A stretch of DNA of 56,437 nucleotides from Giesbergeria sp. (GTDB taxonomy: Bacteria > Pseudomonadota > Gammaproteobacteria > Burkholderiales > Burkholderiaceae_C), in assembly GCF_028686475.1 (NCBI RefSeq), contig NZ_JAQUCA010000020.1:1-56437 (forward strand), given 5' to 3'. Position numbers and translations under genes: made by a program. The notes under the pieces were generated by a model. The model saw nothing but the letters and a program-made list of their open reading frames with translations. It searched no databases and was not told the origin of the DNA. Position 1 is the first letter of the stretch; each line of letters opens with the position of its first letter. Below are positions 19,302 through 28,455 of this stretch, one piece after another.

Positions 19302-19676
19302 TTAGGGTTTATCCACGCGGGTGGGCTGGATACGGCTCAGTGTTGGCGGAACCTCTTTGCGCCGCGCTTGGCGCGCCCGAAACAAACCTGCACGCATCAA
19401 AAAAATCGTGGTAATGGGCACGGTGATGGCCAGAAAAATAGCAATCAATAGCATGTGCCATGCCACGCCGCCTGACACCACAGAAAAATACAGCATCGCA
19501 GCGGCCAAAATACACCAGCAGCCCAAGGTCGCAATCATAGCTGGGGCATGAACCCGCTCAAAAAAACTGGGCAGCCGCAGCAGGCCGCTAGAGCCGAGCA
19601 AGGCAATGGCTGCACCCAAGAGCAGCAGCGCCGCCACTACCACTTCAGCCCACAAGGGCAAAACTGGTGCGTCCAT
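19302..19676 (-). CDS. phaG: Monovalent cation/H+ antiporter subunit G
   Basis: A 124-residue integral membrane subunit of the Mrp/Pha-type multisubunit K+ or Na+/H+ antiporter. Three hydrophobic segments are visible, with the family motif LLRLPSFFERVHAPAM. The basic C-terminal tail (FRARQARRKEVPPTL) is probably cytoplasmic. The start codon overlaps the phaF stop by one base. It is the last subunit gene of the operon. Confidence 0.93.
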   Translation of the reverse strand: MDAPVLPLWAEVVVAALLLLGAAIALLGSSGLLRLPSFFERVHAPAMIATLGCWCILAAAMLYFSVVSGGVAWHMLLIAIFLAITVPITTIFLMRAGLFRARQARRKEVPPTLSRIQPTRVDKP

Positions 19677-19969
19677 TATTCAATCACCTCGCCACGTAAC
19701 AGAAATTTAGCCATCGCGGTCGAACTGACAAAGCCGAGCAAGGCCACCAACAAAGCGGCTTCAAAATAATGCGGGCTGTTGTAGTGCAAGCCCAACACCA
19801 GCATGGCCAACATGCCATTGAGGTACATGCAGTCTAGCGCCAGCACCCGGTCTTGTGCTGCTGGCCCCAACAACACCCGCACCAAGGTACAGGCCATCGC
19901 CAGCACCAACATCAGCACCGCCAAAGGCACCGCCCACGACAAAATAGGCAAGGTGGCGGCGGTCGTCAT
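19676..19969 (-). CDS. phaF: Monovalent cation/H+ antiporter subunit F
   Basis: A 97-residue subunit with three predicted membrane helices. The motif VLLGPAAQDRVLALDCMYLN matches the MrpF/PhaF signature (GPxxxDRVLALD). It overlaps phaE by four bases and phaG by one base, implying translational coupling. It forms part of the membrane complex with A-E and G. Confidence 0.95.
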   Translation of the reverse strand: MTTAATLPILSWAVPLAVLMLVLAMACTLVRVLLGPAAQDRVLALDCMYLNGMLAMLVLGLHYNSPHYFEAALLVALLGFVSSTAMAKFLLRGEVIE

Positions 19970-20457
19970 AGTTCAAAAATCTCCATCAAAGGGCGCTCGT
20001 AGTGTTGTTTGATGTAGTTGGCAATGGCTTGGGCATCATCTACCTCTAGCACATGTAGCAACAGCATACTGCGGTCTAAGGCCAACTCGGCCCACGCCGT
20101 GCCGGGGGTGATGCAGACAATCATGGCCAACACGGCCAAGGCGTTGGGGTCGCGCAAATCCAGTGGTACATGCACAAAACCAGGCGGATGACTGCGGCTA
20201 CCGGGCAGCAGCAACAAGCGCATCACGGCGATATTGGAATGGACAGAATCCAGCAGCACCCGGCACAACAAGCGCACGATGGTCAGGGGCCGACGCACGC
20301 GCACCGGCAAAGGGCGTAGCTCTTGGGTCAGCAATGGGATGCACAAGGCCAGCAACGTCCCCAACAACAGGTGCCCGGCACTCAAACTACGGTTGAGCAA
20401 CAGCCACAACAACAACAAAGCCAGCGACAGCAAAGGCATGGGCAATAAGCGCTTCAT
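19966..20457 (-). CDS. phaE: Monovalent cation/H+ antiporter subunit E
   Basis: A 163-residue MrpE/PhaE subunit. The N-terminus is hydrophobic (LLSLALLLLWLLLNRSLSAG). The C-terminal domain holds the conserved CITPGTAWAELALDRSMLLL and the tail HYERPLMEIF. It overlaps phaD and phaF by four bases each. Confidence 0.95.
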   Translation of the reverse strand: MKRLLPMPLLSLALLLLWLLLNRSLSAGHLLLGTLLALCIPLLTQELRPLPVRVRRPLTIVRLLCRVLLDSVHSNIAVMRLLLLPGSRSHPPGFVHVPLDLRDPNALAVLAMIVCITPGTAWAELALDRSMLLLHVLEVDDAQAIANYIKQHYERPLMEIFEL

Positions 20458-22184
20458 GGTTGCTCCTGCCCGGTGATGGGTTGCCCGCTGGGTAAATACA
20501 CGGGCGATGCAATCGGCATGGCCGACATCACGGCCCGCACATAGGTGCTGGGTGAATGCAGGGCATCGGCAGTGGCTTGGGTATAGCGCAACACCGGTTC
20601 AGCCGCTACCGTAAGCCAGACACACAGCAACAACAAACCGGCAATCGGCAAACCCTCTACCAGCCGCAACTGGGGTGCAGGCCGGTTGTGCGCCGCCCAA
20701 AAATGCCGAATGCCGGCACGGGTGAGGGCCAGCAGCGCCAGCAAGCCCGAACAAATCAGCAGCGCCAGAAAACTCCAGCCCGGCCAGCCCGGTTGGTGCC
20801 CCGCCGAGCCACCCAAACCCAAAGGATTAAGCACGGCGGTGAGCATGGCCACCTTGCCGACAAAACTGGCCAAGGGCGGCAAGCCAGCCACCATCAGGGT
20901 ACAGCCCAAAAAAGCGCCCCCCATCAAGGCCGCTGCCGCTGGAATCACCCGCCCGACCAGCACCTCTTCTTGCTCATCGAGGTTCATGCCCACGGTGGGC
21001 ACCAGTTCGGCATCTAAGAAAGGGGCTTCGTCGGCCAAAGGTTCGTAGGGCAAACTCTCGCTGCCTTCGGAGCGCCAACGGTCTATTAAATCGCTCAGCA
21101 AAAACAAGGCACTCACTGCCAAAGTGGAGCCGGGTAGGTAATACAGCAAGCTGCCCGTGAGCAAATTGTGCCCAAAGCCCATTGCCGCCAGCAAGGTGCC
21201 CGACGACAACACCGCTGCATAACCGGCCAAATGGCCTAAGCGTTGCGAGCCTAACATGCCAATCGCGCCAAAGGCCATCGTCAACAGGCCACCACTGAGC
21301 AACCACAAACTCCCAAACCAGGCCGAAGCGCCCGATTCGGTGCCAAACAGCAGCGTCCACAGGCGCAAAATGGCATAAATGCCCACTTTGGTCATTAAAG
21401 CAAACAAGGCCCCGACCGGAGCCGTTGCCGCGCTGTACGCTGGTACCAGCCAAAAATTGAGCGGCCAAGCAGCTGCCTTAATCAGGAAGGCCGTGGCCAA
21501 AATAGCCGCTGCCGCGTGCAGCAAACCCCGGTCGTGCGCGGCAATGCCGGGCATACTGCGCGCCAAATCGGCCATGTTCAGGGTGCCAGTCAGGCCATAC
21601 AGCATCGACACGCCCACCAAAAACAACGCCGAAGCGGCCAAATTGATAGCGATGTAATGCAGCCCGGCTTGTACCCGCGCCCGCCCTGAGCCATGCAGCA
21701 GCAGGCCATAGGATGCCGCCAGCATGATTTCAAAGAAAACAAACAGGTTGAACAAGTCGGCGGTTAAAAAAGCCCCGCTCAAACCCATCAACTGAAACTG
21801 AAACAGTGGATGAAAATGTACCCCGGCGCGGTGCCAGCGGGCGCTGGCAAACAGCACCGAAGCCAGTGCCACGGTGCTGGTCAGAACCAACATCAGGGCG
21901 GTTAAGCGGTCCAGGGCCAACACAATGCCAAACGGCGCGGGCCAATTGCCCGGCAGATAGACCCCCAAACTGGTAGGCAAGCCTTGTTGGTTGCTCCAGA
22001 CCAGCAACACCACAGAAATTACCAGCCCCAAGGCGGTAGAAAATAAATTGAGGGCAATTTTGAGGCGCTGCTGCTCTTCGCGCAGTATCAGCATCAAAGC
22101 CGCCGTAACCAAAGGCAGCGCTATCGGGGCCAGCATCAAATGGGGCATGGCCGACTGCGCCAGCGAGAGCAACAGCGCCTTCAT
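20454..22184 (-). CDS. phaD: Monovalent cation/H+ antiporter subunit D
   Basis: A 576-residue NuoM/NuoN-like proton-channel subunit. About 14 hydrophobic segments are visible. The conserved core FFEIMLAASYGLLLHG carries the glutamate expected in TM5, and KAAAWPLNFWLVPAYSAATA the TM7 lysine region. It has homology to complex I antiporter-like subunits. It overlaps phaC and phaE by four bases. Confidence 0.96.
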   Translation of the reverse strand: MKALLLSLAQSAMPHLMLAPIALPLVTAALMLILREEQQRLKIALNLFSTALGLVISVVLLVWSNQQGLPTSLGVYLPGNWPAPFGIVLALDRLTALMLVLTSTVALASVLFASARWHRAGVHFHPLFQFQLMGLSGAFLTADLFNLFVFFEIMLAASYGLLLHGSGRARVQAGLHYIAINLAASALFLVGVSMLYGLTGTLNMADLARSMPGIAAHDRGLLHAAAAILATAFLIKAAAWPLNFWLVPAYSAATAPVGALFALMTKVGIYAILRLWTLLFGTESGASAWFGSLWLLSGGLLTMAFGAIGMLGSQRLGHLAGYAAVLSSGTLLAAMGFGHNLLTGSLLYYLPGSTLAVSALFLLSDLIDRWRSEGSESLPYEPLADEAPFLDAELVPTVGMNLDEQEEVLVGRVIPAAAALMGGAFLGCTLMVAGLPPLASFVGKVAMLTAVLNPLGLGGSAGHQPGWPGWSFLALLICSGLLALLALTRAGIRHFWAAHNRPAPQLRLVEGLPIAGLLLLCVWLTVAAEPVLRYTQATADALHSPSTYVRAVMSAMPIASPVYLPSGQPITGQEQP

Positions 22185-22549
22185 GCGTTTTCCTCGGGGT
22201 GCTGAGTGGGGTCGGTGCCATCCACATGGTCGTTGCCAGCCAAGCCGCGCGAGGCCAACAGCACCACCAAAAACAGGGCCGTCATGGCAAAGCCAATCAC
22301 AATCGCTGTGAGTACCAAGGCTTGCGGCAGTGGGTCGGCGTAGTGGGCCAAATCTTGCGCTACACCGGGGCGCAGCACCGGTTCCATGCCCGTGGCCAAA
22401 CCCAAACGGCCCATGCTAAAGATAAACAGGTTGACGGCATACGACAGCAGCGACAGCCCCATGATGACCTGAAAGGTGCGTGGGCGCAGCAGCAGCCAAA
22501 CCCCCGCACCCGTGAGAACACCAATTGCCAAGGCTAAGGTTATTTCCAT
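22181..22549 (-). CDS. phaC: Monovalent cation/H+ antiporter subunit C
   Basis: A 122-residue NuoK-like subunit with three membrane helices. Motifs include GVWLLLRPRTFQVIMGLSLL and YADPLPQALVLTAIVIGFA (the conserved D-P-L-P-Q-A-L-V-L-T-A-I-V-I block of MrpC). It overlaps phaA by one base and phaD by four. The symbol here means the antiporter subunit, not the polyhydroxyalkanoate synthase of the same name. Confidence 0.96.
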   Translation of the reverse strand: MEITLALAIGVLTGAGVWLLLRPRTFQVIMGLSLLSYAVNLFIFSMGRLGLATGMEPVLRPGVAQDLAHYADPLPQALVLTAIVIGFAMTALFLVVLLASRGLAGNDHVDGTDPTQHPEENA

Positions 22550-25473
22550 CAGTGGTCTTCTTTCGTGCTTTCGGCGGCCTCTTCGGCCATGCGGGCATGA
22601 AAACGATGGCCACGCACCGACTGATGGGCGATAGAAGTCAAAATCACCAGTGTGGTGCCCACCACCAAGGTAAACACGCCCAAATCAAAGAACAGGGCGC
22701 TGGCAATGTGCAAATCACCCACCACCGGCCAATGCACATGCGCGGTGTGTGTGGTCAGGAACGGATAGCCCCAATACAAGGCCCCCAAACCAGTGGCCAA
22801 AGCGAACAACAGGCCCGTGGCCATCCAGCGCCGGGGAGTCAGGGGCATGTGGGCTTCTACCCATTGCGTACCCGAGACAATATATTGCAATAACAAGCCC
22901 ACTGAAAATATCAATCCAGCAACAAAGCCGCCACCGGGTTCATTGTGACCACGCATAAAAAAGTGTAGCGCTACCAACACGGTAAAGGGCAGCAGCAAAC
23001 GCACCAACACCGCTGGCACCATCAGGTAGCCCAGGGCAGTATCGGCAGCTTGGCGTGGGTTGATTAAATCAGTGTGCAAATCGGCGGGCAAACTGCGTTG
23101 CTGTACCGGTAAATCCATGGTCTCGGGGGCGGGGCGAAAGCGCCGCAGCAGCGCATACACCGTCAGGGCGACGATGCACAGCACCACAATCTCGCCAAAG
23201 GTATCAAAACCCCGAAAATCAACCAGCATTACATTCACCACATTGGTGCCACCGCCGCCAATCAGGGCGTTTTCTAAGAAGAACGTCGAGGTGCTGTCTG
23301 GAAAGGGCCGACTGAGCATCGCCAACACCAGCGTTGCCATACCCCCGCCAGCGGCCAAAGCAATCCACAAATCACGCAAACGCCGAACCTTAGTACGCAC
23401 CCGCTGGCTTGTGCGTGGCGGAATATCTTGCTCCCGCCGGGGTAACCAGCGCAGCCCGAGCAAAATCAGCACCGTGGTCACAATCTCGACCATCAATTGC
23501 GTCAGCGCCAAATCTGGGGCCGAAAACCATAAAAAGGTCATGCTGGTACACAGCCCCGCCCCGCCCATCAGCGTGAGCGCGGCCATACGGTGGTATTTGG
23601 CTTGCCACGCGGCCCCCAAAGCGCAAACCATGCCCCCTATCCACAAGGCGACAAAAGCGGGCGATACCGGCATGGCAGAGCGATTGCCAATGTGCAAGCC
23701 ACGGCTCCACAGCGGCACGGTAGCGACCAACAAGGTAACGCAACACAGCCAAAACATTTGCCATTGCAAGCGGTGCGTGCCCAGCAGACGCCGCCCTTGG
23801 CGCCCCAGCCAAGACAAGCGCGCCAAAAGATGCTCAAACCAGCGCTGGCCATTCAGGCACGCTGGCCAACCACGCAAGCTGCCAGCGCGTTGGCGTTGCC
23901 AGCGCAACAAGCCGTACAACAAGCTGCCTCCCAGCAAGGCGATTAAACTCATCACGAAGGGCGTGTTAAACCCATGCCAAACCGCCAAACTGAACACCGG
24001 CAAAATGCCGCCCACCACCGGCAAAGCAGCGGCATTAAGGTAAGGGCCAATCGCCCACGCGGGCAAAGTGCCTACGACCAAACAGGCGCACACCAGCAAC
24101 TCTACCGGCACGCGCATCCAATGGGGCGGCTCGTGCGGGGTATGCGGTAAATCGGTTGCTGGTGGCCCCCAGAACACATCTAGCGTAAAACGCAAGGAAT
24201 AAGCCACGCTGAACATGCCTGCCACGGTGGCGGCGATGGGTAAAAAATAGTTGATGAGCGTGCTGCCATCCAAAAACACCGTCTCGGCAAAAAACATCTC
24301 TTTGGACAAAAATCCGTTCAGCAACGGCACCCCGGCCATCGCCGCCGCCGCCACCGTGGCCAGCGTGGCCGTGACCGGCATCATGCTACGCAGCCCAGAC
24401 AAGCGCCGAATATCGCGCGTGCCGCTTTCGTGGTCCACAATCCCCACCGCCATAAACAGCGAGGCTTTGAAGGTCGCATGGTTCAAAATATGGAACACTG
24501 CCGCCACTGCTGCCAGTGGGCTATTGAGGCCCAGCAGCAAGGTAATCAGCCCCAAATGCGAGATGGTGGAATAGGCCAGCAAGCCCTTCAAATCGTTCTG
24601 GAACATGGCCAGATAACCACCCAGCAGCAGGGTACAGACCCCCGCCCCACCCACCAGCCAGAACCATTCTTGCGTACCGCTAAGTACCGGCCACAGCCGC
24701 GCCAGCAAAAACACCCCTGCCTTGACCATCGTGGCCGAATGCAAATAGGCCGACACCGGCGTGGGCGCGGCCATCGCATGGGGCAACCAAAAGTGGAACG
24801 GAAACTGCGCGCTTTTGCTCAAGGCACCAAGCAAAATCAGCACCAGTGCCGTCAGGTAAAGCGGATGGTCGCGCACCAATTGGCCCGCTACCAACACATG
24901 GTCTAAATCATAGCTGCCGACGATATGGCCCAGCACCAGCATACCGGCCAGCATACACAGGCCGCCCGTGCCAGTGACCGTCAGGGCCATGCGCGCACCT
25001 CGGCGGGCATCTTTGCGGTGGTGCCAATAGCCAATCAGCAAAAAGGAGAACAGACTGGTCAACTCCCAAAACAGCGCCAGCTGAATCAAATTGCCCGACA
25101 GCACCACGCCCATCATCGCGCCCATAAACGCCAAGAAGAAGGCAAAAAAGCGTGGCACCGGGTCTGCCGGTGACATGTAATAGCGCGCATACAGCACCAC
25201 CAGCGCCCCAATGCCCAGCACCAACATGCAGAACATCCAGGCAAAGCCATCCATGCGTAGCACCAAGTTCAGCCCCAAAGAGGGCAACCAAGTGATTTCT
25301 TCGCGCACCACGCCGCCTTGGGCCACCTGCGGAAAATAAAGCGCCGTTTGCACGCAGCAAAACAGCGCTACGGCTCCGGCCAGCGTAGATTCGGTGTTGC
25401 GTGCGTTAGAGGGCAGCACCGCCGCCAGCGCACTGGCCAAAAAGGGTAGAAAGATCAGAATAATCAAAGACAT
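22549..25473 (-). CDS. phaAB: Monovalent cation/H+ antiporter subunit A (fused A-B)
   Basis: A 974-residue protein that fuses two subunits. The N-terminal ~780 residues are MrpA/NuoL-like: the proton-channel core FWELTSLFSFLLIGYWHHR, the KSAQFPFHFWLPHAMAAPTP motif, and a MbhD-like segment with FSAPDLALTQLMVEIVTTVL. The C-terminal ~150 residues are an MrpB domain with FMRGHNEPGGGFVAGLIFSV. This is the group 2 (Pha-type) arrangement, where A and B are one polypeptide. It is the first gene of phaABCDEFG, a secondary transporter for pH and cation homeostasis in the inner membrane. Confidence 0.96.
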   Translation of the reverse strand: MSLIILIFLPFLASALAAVLPSNARNTESTLAGAVALFCCVQTALYFPQVAQGGVVREEITWLPSLGLNLVLRMDGFAWMFCMLVLGIGALVVLYARYYMSPADPVPRFFAFFLAFMGAMMGVVLSGNLIQLALFWELTSLFSFLLIGYWHHRKDARRGARMALTVTGTGGLCMLAGMLVLGHIVGSYDLDHVLVAGQLVRDHPLYLTALVLILLGALSKSAQFPFHFWLPHAMAAPTPVSAYLHSATMVKAGVFLLARLWPVLSGTQEWFWLVGGAGVCTLLLGGYLAMFQNDLKGLLAYSTISHLGLITLLLGLNSPLAAVAAVFHILNHATFKASLFMAVGIVDHESGTRDIRRLSGLRSMMPVTATLATVAAAAMAGVPLLNGFLSKEMFFAETVFLDGSTLINYFLPIAATVAGMFSVAYSLRFTLDVFWGPPATDLPHTPHEPPHWMRVPVELLVCACLVVGTLPAWAIGPYLNAAALPVVGGILPVFSLAVWHGFNTPFVMSLIALLGGSLLYGLLRWQRQRAGSLRGWPACLNGQRWFEHLLARLSWLGRQGRRLLGTHRLQWQMFWLCCVTLLVATVPLWSRGLHIGNRSAMPVSPAFVALWIGGMVCALGAAWQAKYHRMAALTLMGGAGLCTSMTFLWFSAPDLALTQLMVEIVTTVLILLGLRWLPRREQDIPPRTSQRVRTKVRRLRDLWIALAAGGGMATLVLAMLSRPFPDSTSTFFLENALIGGGGTNVVNVMLVDFRGFDTFGEIVVLCIVALTVYALLRRFRPAPETMDLPVQQRSLPADLHTDLINPRQAADTALGYLMVPAVLVRLLLPFTVLVALHFFMRGHNEPGGGFVAGLIFSVGLLLQYIVSGTQWVEAHMPLTPRRWMATGLLFALATGLGALYWGYPFLTTHTAHVHWPVVGDLHIASALFFDLGVFTLVVGTTLVILTSIAHQSVRGHRFHARMAEEAAESTKEDH

Positions 25474-25620
25474 GCCCTTGCCATTTTACGGGCTAGAAAA
25501 AGGTAGCCAAAACGATAGCCATACCAGTGACTGAGGATGAGGAGAGTAGTATCGCTAAGCAACCCTGCTGGCCAGCGTACTGGATGCCAGCGCCTTCTTT
25601 TTTTGCGGAAGCAACACCGA

Positions 25621-26664
25621 ATGCAGATACAAACTCTTTTGGGAATGGAATTGCCCATCATCCAAGCACCGATGGCAGGCGTACAGAACAGCGCCTTGGC
25701 GATTGCCGTGTCCAATGCGGGCGGTTTGGGTTCTTTGCCGTGCGCCATGCTCAATGCCGAAGCACTGCGCGCCGAGCTAGACACCATCAAGGCCAAGCTA
25801 ACACCGGGCCGCCCCTTCAATCTCAATTTTTTTTGCCACCCCACGCCTGCGGGCGATACAAACAAAGCGGCGGCATGGCAAGCCCTGTTTGCGCCGTACT
25901 ATGCCGAATGGGGCATTAACCCAGCGCAAGTGCCTTGGGCCACCAGCCGAATGCCGTTCAATCGCGACATGGCGGCTTTGGTCTGTGCTTACCGACCCGC
26001 CGTAGTGAGTTTTCATTTTGGCCTGCCCGCCCCCGAATTGTTACAAATGGTACGCAGTACAGGGGCCAAAATTATTTCGTCCGCCACCACGGTGACAGAA
26101 GCCCTGTGGCTAGAAGAGCGCGGCGTGGATGCCATCATCGCCCAAGGACTAGAAGCGGGCGGCCACCGAGGCATGTTTTTGAGCGAAGACCTGAGCAGCC
26201 AAATGGGCAGCTTGGCCCTGTGGCCACAAGTGGTCAAGGCCGTAAAAGTGCCGGTGATTGCTGCCGGAGGCATTGCCGATGCAGCTGGCGTGCGCGCCGC
26301 TTTGGCCTTGGGTGCCGCCGGGGTGCAAGTGGGCACAGCCTACCTGCTGTGCCCAGAGGCGACGACCAGCAGCATCCACCGCGCCGCCCTGAAAAGCCCT
26401 CTGGCACACACAACCACGTTGACCAATGTTTTTTCTGGTCGGCCAGCACGGGGCATGGTGAACCGTTTGGTACGCGAGTTAGGCCCGATACATCCTTTGG
26501 CCCCCACCTTTCCACTGGCCACGGCGGCCTCTGCGGCCTTGCGCCTGAAGGCCGAATGCAGGGGCAATGGTGATTTTTCGCCTCTGTGGGCTGGGCAAAA
26601 CGTCTCTGGCTGCCAAGAAATACCTGCGGCTGCATTGACCCGCGCTTTGGCCAGTGGCGCTTAG
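25621..26664 (+). CDS. Nitronate monooxygenase (NMO/2-nitropropane dioxygenase family)
   Basis: A 347-residue FMN-dependent TIM-barrel enzyme that oxidises nitronates such as propionate 3-nitronate. Motifs: PIIQAPMAGVQNSALA at the N-terminus, the catalytic His in GLEAGGHRGMF, and the FMN phosphate-binding AAGGIADAAGVRAALALGA. It starts at ATG 25621 (MQIQTLLGMELP), with an atypical upstream extension ignored. It is divergent from phaA and convergent with the phosphatase gene. Confidence 0.93.
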   Translation: MQIQTLLGMELPIIQAPMAGVQNSALAIAVSNAGGLGSLPCAMLNAEALRAELDTIKAKLTPGRPFNLNFFCHPTPAGDTNKAAAWQALFAPYYAEWGINPAQVPWATSRMPFNRDMAALVCAYRPAVVSFHFGLPAPELLQMVRSTGAKIISSATTVTEALWLEERGVDAIIAQGLEAGGHRGMFLSEDLSSQMGSLALWPQVVKAVKVPVIAAGGIADAAGVRAALALGAAGVQVGTAYLLCPEATTSSIHRAALKSPLAHTTTLTNVFSGRPARGMVNRLVRELGPIHPLAPTFPLATAASAALRLKAECRGNGDFSPLWAGQNVSGCQEIPAAALTRALASGA

Positions 26665-26722
26665 GCCAATGGCGTTTAGACCATCAAAACCAAAAAACTC
26701 CACAGCGCTTGCACAGACTGAA

Positions 26723-27520
26723 TTAACGCCCCATGCCAAAGCGCAGTGGTGGTTTTTTTTCCACCTCTAGCGCTTCAATTTTGACAATCACCAAAGACAG
26801 ATTGTCACCGCCACCACGCCCGCGCATCCGGGCTTTTTCAATCAAAAACTCCGTCGCCTCGCGCGGCGTGAGCGATTGCACCACGGTGGCCATTTCTTCG
26901 GCAGAAAAATAGTGCCAAACGCCATCACTGCAAGCCATAAGGACATCACCGGGGCGCAGTTGGTGAATACTGTGCGTGCCCATAGGCGGGTCCACCTCGG
27001 CCCCCAAGCAACCCAACAAAATGTTGGACTGGGGATGCACTTGGGCCTCGTCTTCGGTCAAATCACCCCGATCCACCAAGGCTTGCACATAAGAATGGTC
27101 TTTGGTGCGATGCACCATTTTGCCGTCTTGAAAATGGTAAATGCGCGAATCCCCCGCATGAACCCAATAGCAATCGCCGCGCGGATTGATTAAAAAAGCC
27201 GCCAAAGTGCTGTGTGGCTCCTCTTCGGAGGAAATGGCCGTCAGGCGAATCACGATATGCGCCTCTTCCACCAGGTTTTTTAACATGGAGGGGCCATCGT
27301 CATAGTCGGGCGAATAGCGCTCAAACAACTGGCGCGCGGTCATCATCACCTGGTCGGAGGCTTTGCGGCCACCACTGCGCCCGCCCATGCCATCGGCCAG
27401 CACGCCCAGCAAACAGCCGTTGTAACGCGAATGGGTGAGCAAGGCCACTTGGTCTTGCTGGTAGCTGCGGTCGCCCTTGTGGATACCCGTGGAGGCGCTG
27501 ATACGAAATGCTTTAGACAT
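26723..27520 (-). CDS. PP2C-type serine/threonine protein phosphatase
   Basis: A 265-residue soluble PPM/PP2C phosphatase. Metal-binding and catalytic motifs are in order: DRSYQQDQVALL, LADGMGGRSGG, VHAGDSRIYHF, LMACSDGVWHYF and RGGGDNLSLVIV. The first Asp, the DGMGG motif and the last GxxDN motif are all intact, so it is probably active. A partner Ser/Thr kinase is not in this window. The start MSKAFRISASTG at 27520 is chosen, with GTG/ATG six bases upstream as an alternative. It lies 33 bases upstream of bamD's stop-side end and reads the same way; its relation to bamD expression is unknown. Confidence 0.93.
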   Translation of the reverse strand: MSKAFRISASTGIHKGDRSYQQDQVALLTHSRYNGCLLGVLADGMGGRSGGRKASDQVMMTARQLFERYSPDYDDGPSMLKNLVEEAHIVIRLTAISSEEEPHSTLAAFLINPRGDCYWVHAGDSRIYHFQDGKMVHRTKDHSYVQALVDRGDLTEDEAQVHPQSNILLGCLGAEVDPPMGTHSIHQLRPGDVLMACSDGVWHYFSAEEMATVVQSLTPREATEFLIEKARMRGRGGGDNLSLVIVKIEALEVEKKPPLRFGMGR

Positions 27521-27553
27521 GCCCAAGCCAAAAAAGGGATTGGCCCCGTGTTT

Positions 27554-28354
27554 TTACCAAGGCTTCCACCAAGAGGATGGACGCTGCTCGATGCCCTGCG
27601 CGAGGTACTTGCTGTGCGGATAACTGGCATCGAACACCCGACGGGCATCGTCGCGCAGTTGCACCATGCCCAAGGCATCGTAGGAGCGCACCAAGATAAA
27701 CAGGGCTTCTTCTTGTGCTGGCACGCCTTGGTAGTCTGACAGGGCAATTTGCGCCCGGTTGATGGCCGCTACATAGGCACCACGCTGAAAATAGTAGCGC
27801 GCCACATGCACTTCATACTGCGCCAGCGCGTTGACGATGTAGGTCATGCGCTGGCGGGCATCGGGGGTGTATTTGGACTCGGGAAAGCGCGTACTCAGCT
27901 CACGGAAAGACTCAAAAGAATCTTTGGCCGCTTTTTGGTCACGCTCGGACAAATCTTGGTTCGCTACCCAAGAAAATAAACCCAGCTCGTCATTAAAGTT
28001 GACCAAGCCTTTCAGGTAGAGCGCGTAATCTGCCGCTGGGCTGGCAGGGTGCAGTTTCAGAAAACGGTCCAGTGTGGCCAGCGCTTGCGCTTTGTCGCCA
28101 CCTTTGTATTGGGCGTGGGCTTTGTCCAGTTGGGCCTGTTGGGCCAATGGAGTGCCAGCGGCACGCCCTTCTAATTTTTCTAGCAACACCACGGCTTTGT
28201 CAAAGGCACCGCCGCTGACTTCCTCGCGGGCCTCCGCATAGATGCGCTCGGGGCTCCAACCGGCGGTTTTGTCTTCGGTGACAGTGGAGCAGCCTGCCAG
28301 CAAAGCACTGGCAACCAGCAGGGCGGGAACAATCGCGACAGACACACGCGGCAT
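27554..28354 (-). CDS. bamD: Outer membrane assembly lipoprotein BamD
   Basis: A 266-residue lipoprotein of the BAM complex, which inserts beta-barrel proteins into the outer membrane. It has a lipoprotein signal peptide ending in the lipobox LLAGC (MPRVSVAIVPALLVASALLA before GC), then tetratricopeptide-like repeats: IYAEAREEVSGGAFDKAVVL, then AQLDKAHAQYKGGDKAQALA, with YPHSKYLAQ at the end. The start at 28354 is the one that gives a proper signal peptide. It is divergent from dnaE. Confidence 0.95.
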   Translation of the reverse strand: MPRVSVAIVPALLVASALLAGCSTVTEDKTAGWSPERIYAEAREEVSGGAFDKAVVLLEKLEGRAAGTPLAQQAQLDKAHAQYKGGDKAQALATLDRFLKLHPASPAADYALYLKGLVNFNDELGLFSWVANQDLSERDQKAAKDSFESFRELSTRFPESKYTPDARQRMTYIVNALAQYEVHVARYYFQRGAYVAAINRAQIALSDYQGVPAQEEALFILVRSYDALGMVQLRDDARRVFDASYPHSKYLAQGIEQRPSSWWKPW

Positions 28355-28455
28355 GGTAAAACAGCTTTCTGGGAAGAACGAGCAAACGGGCTGCCGATTG
28401 TACCGGTGGGCCAAGCCTCGCATTGCGTGGCTCCAGCCTTTCTACAATGGCGGCT

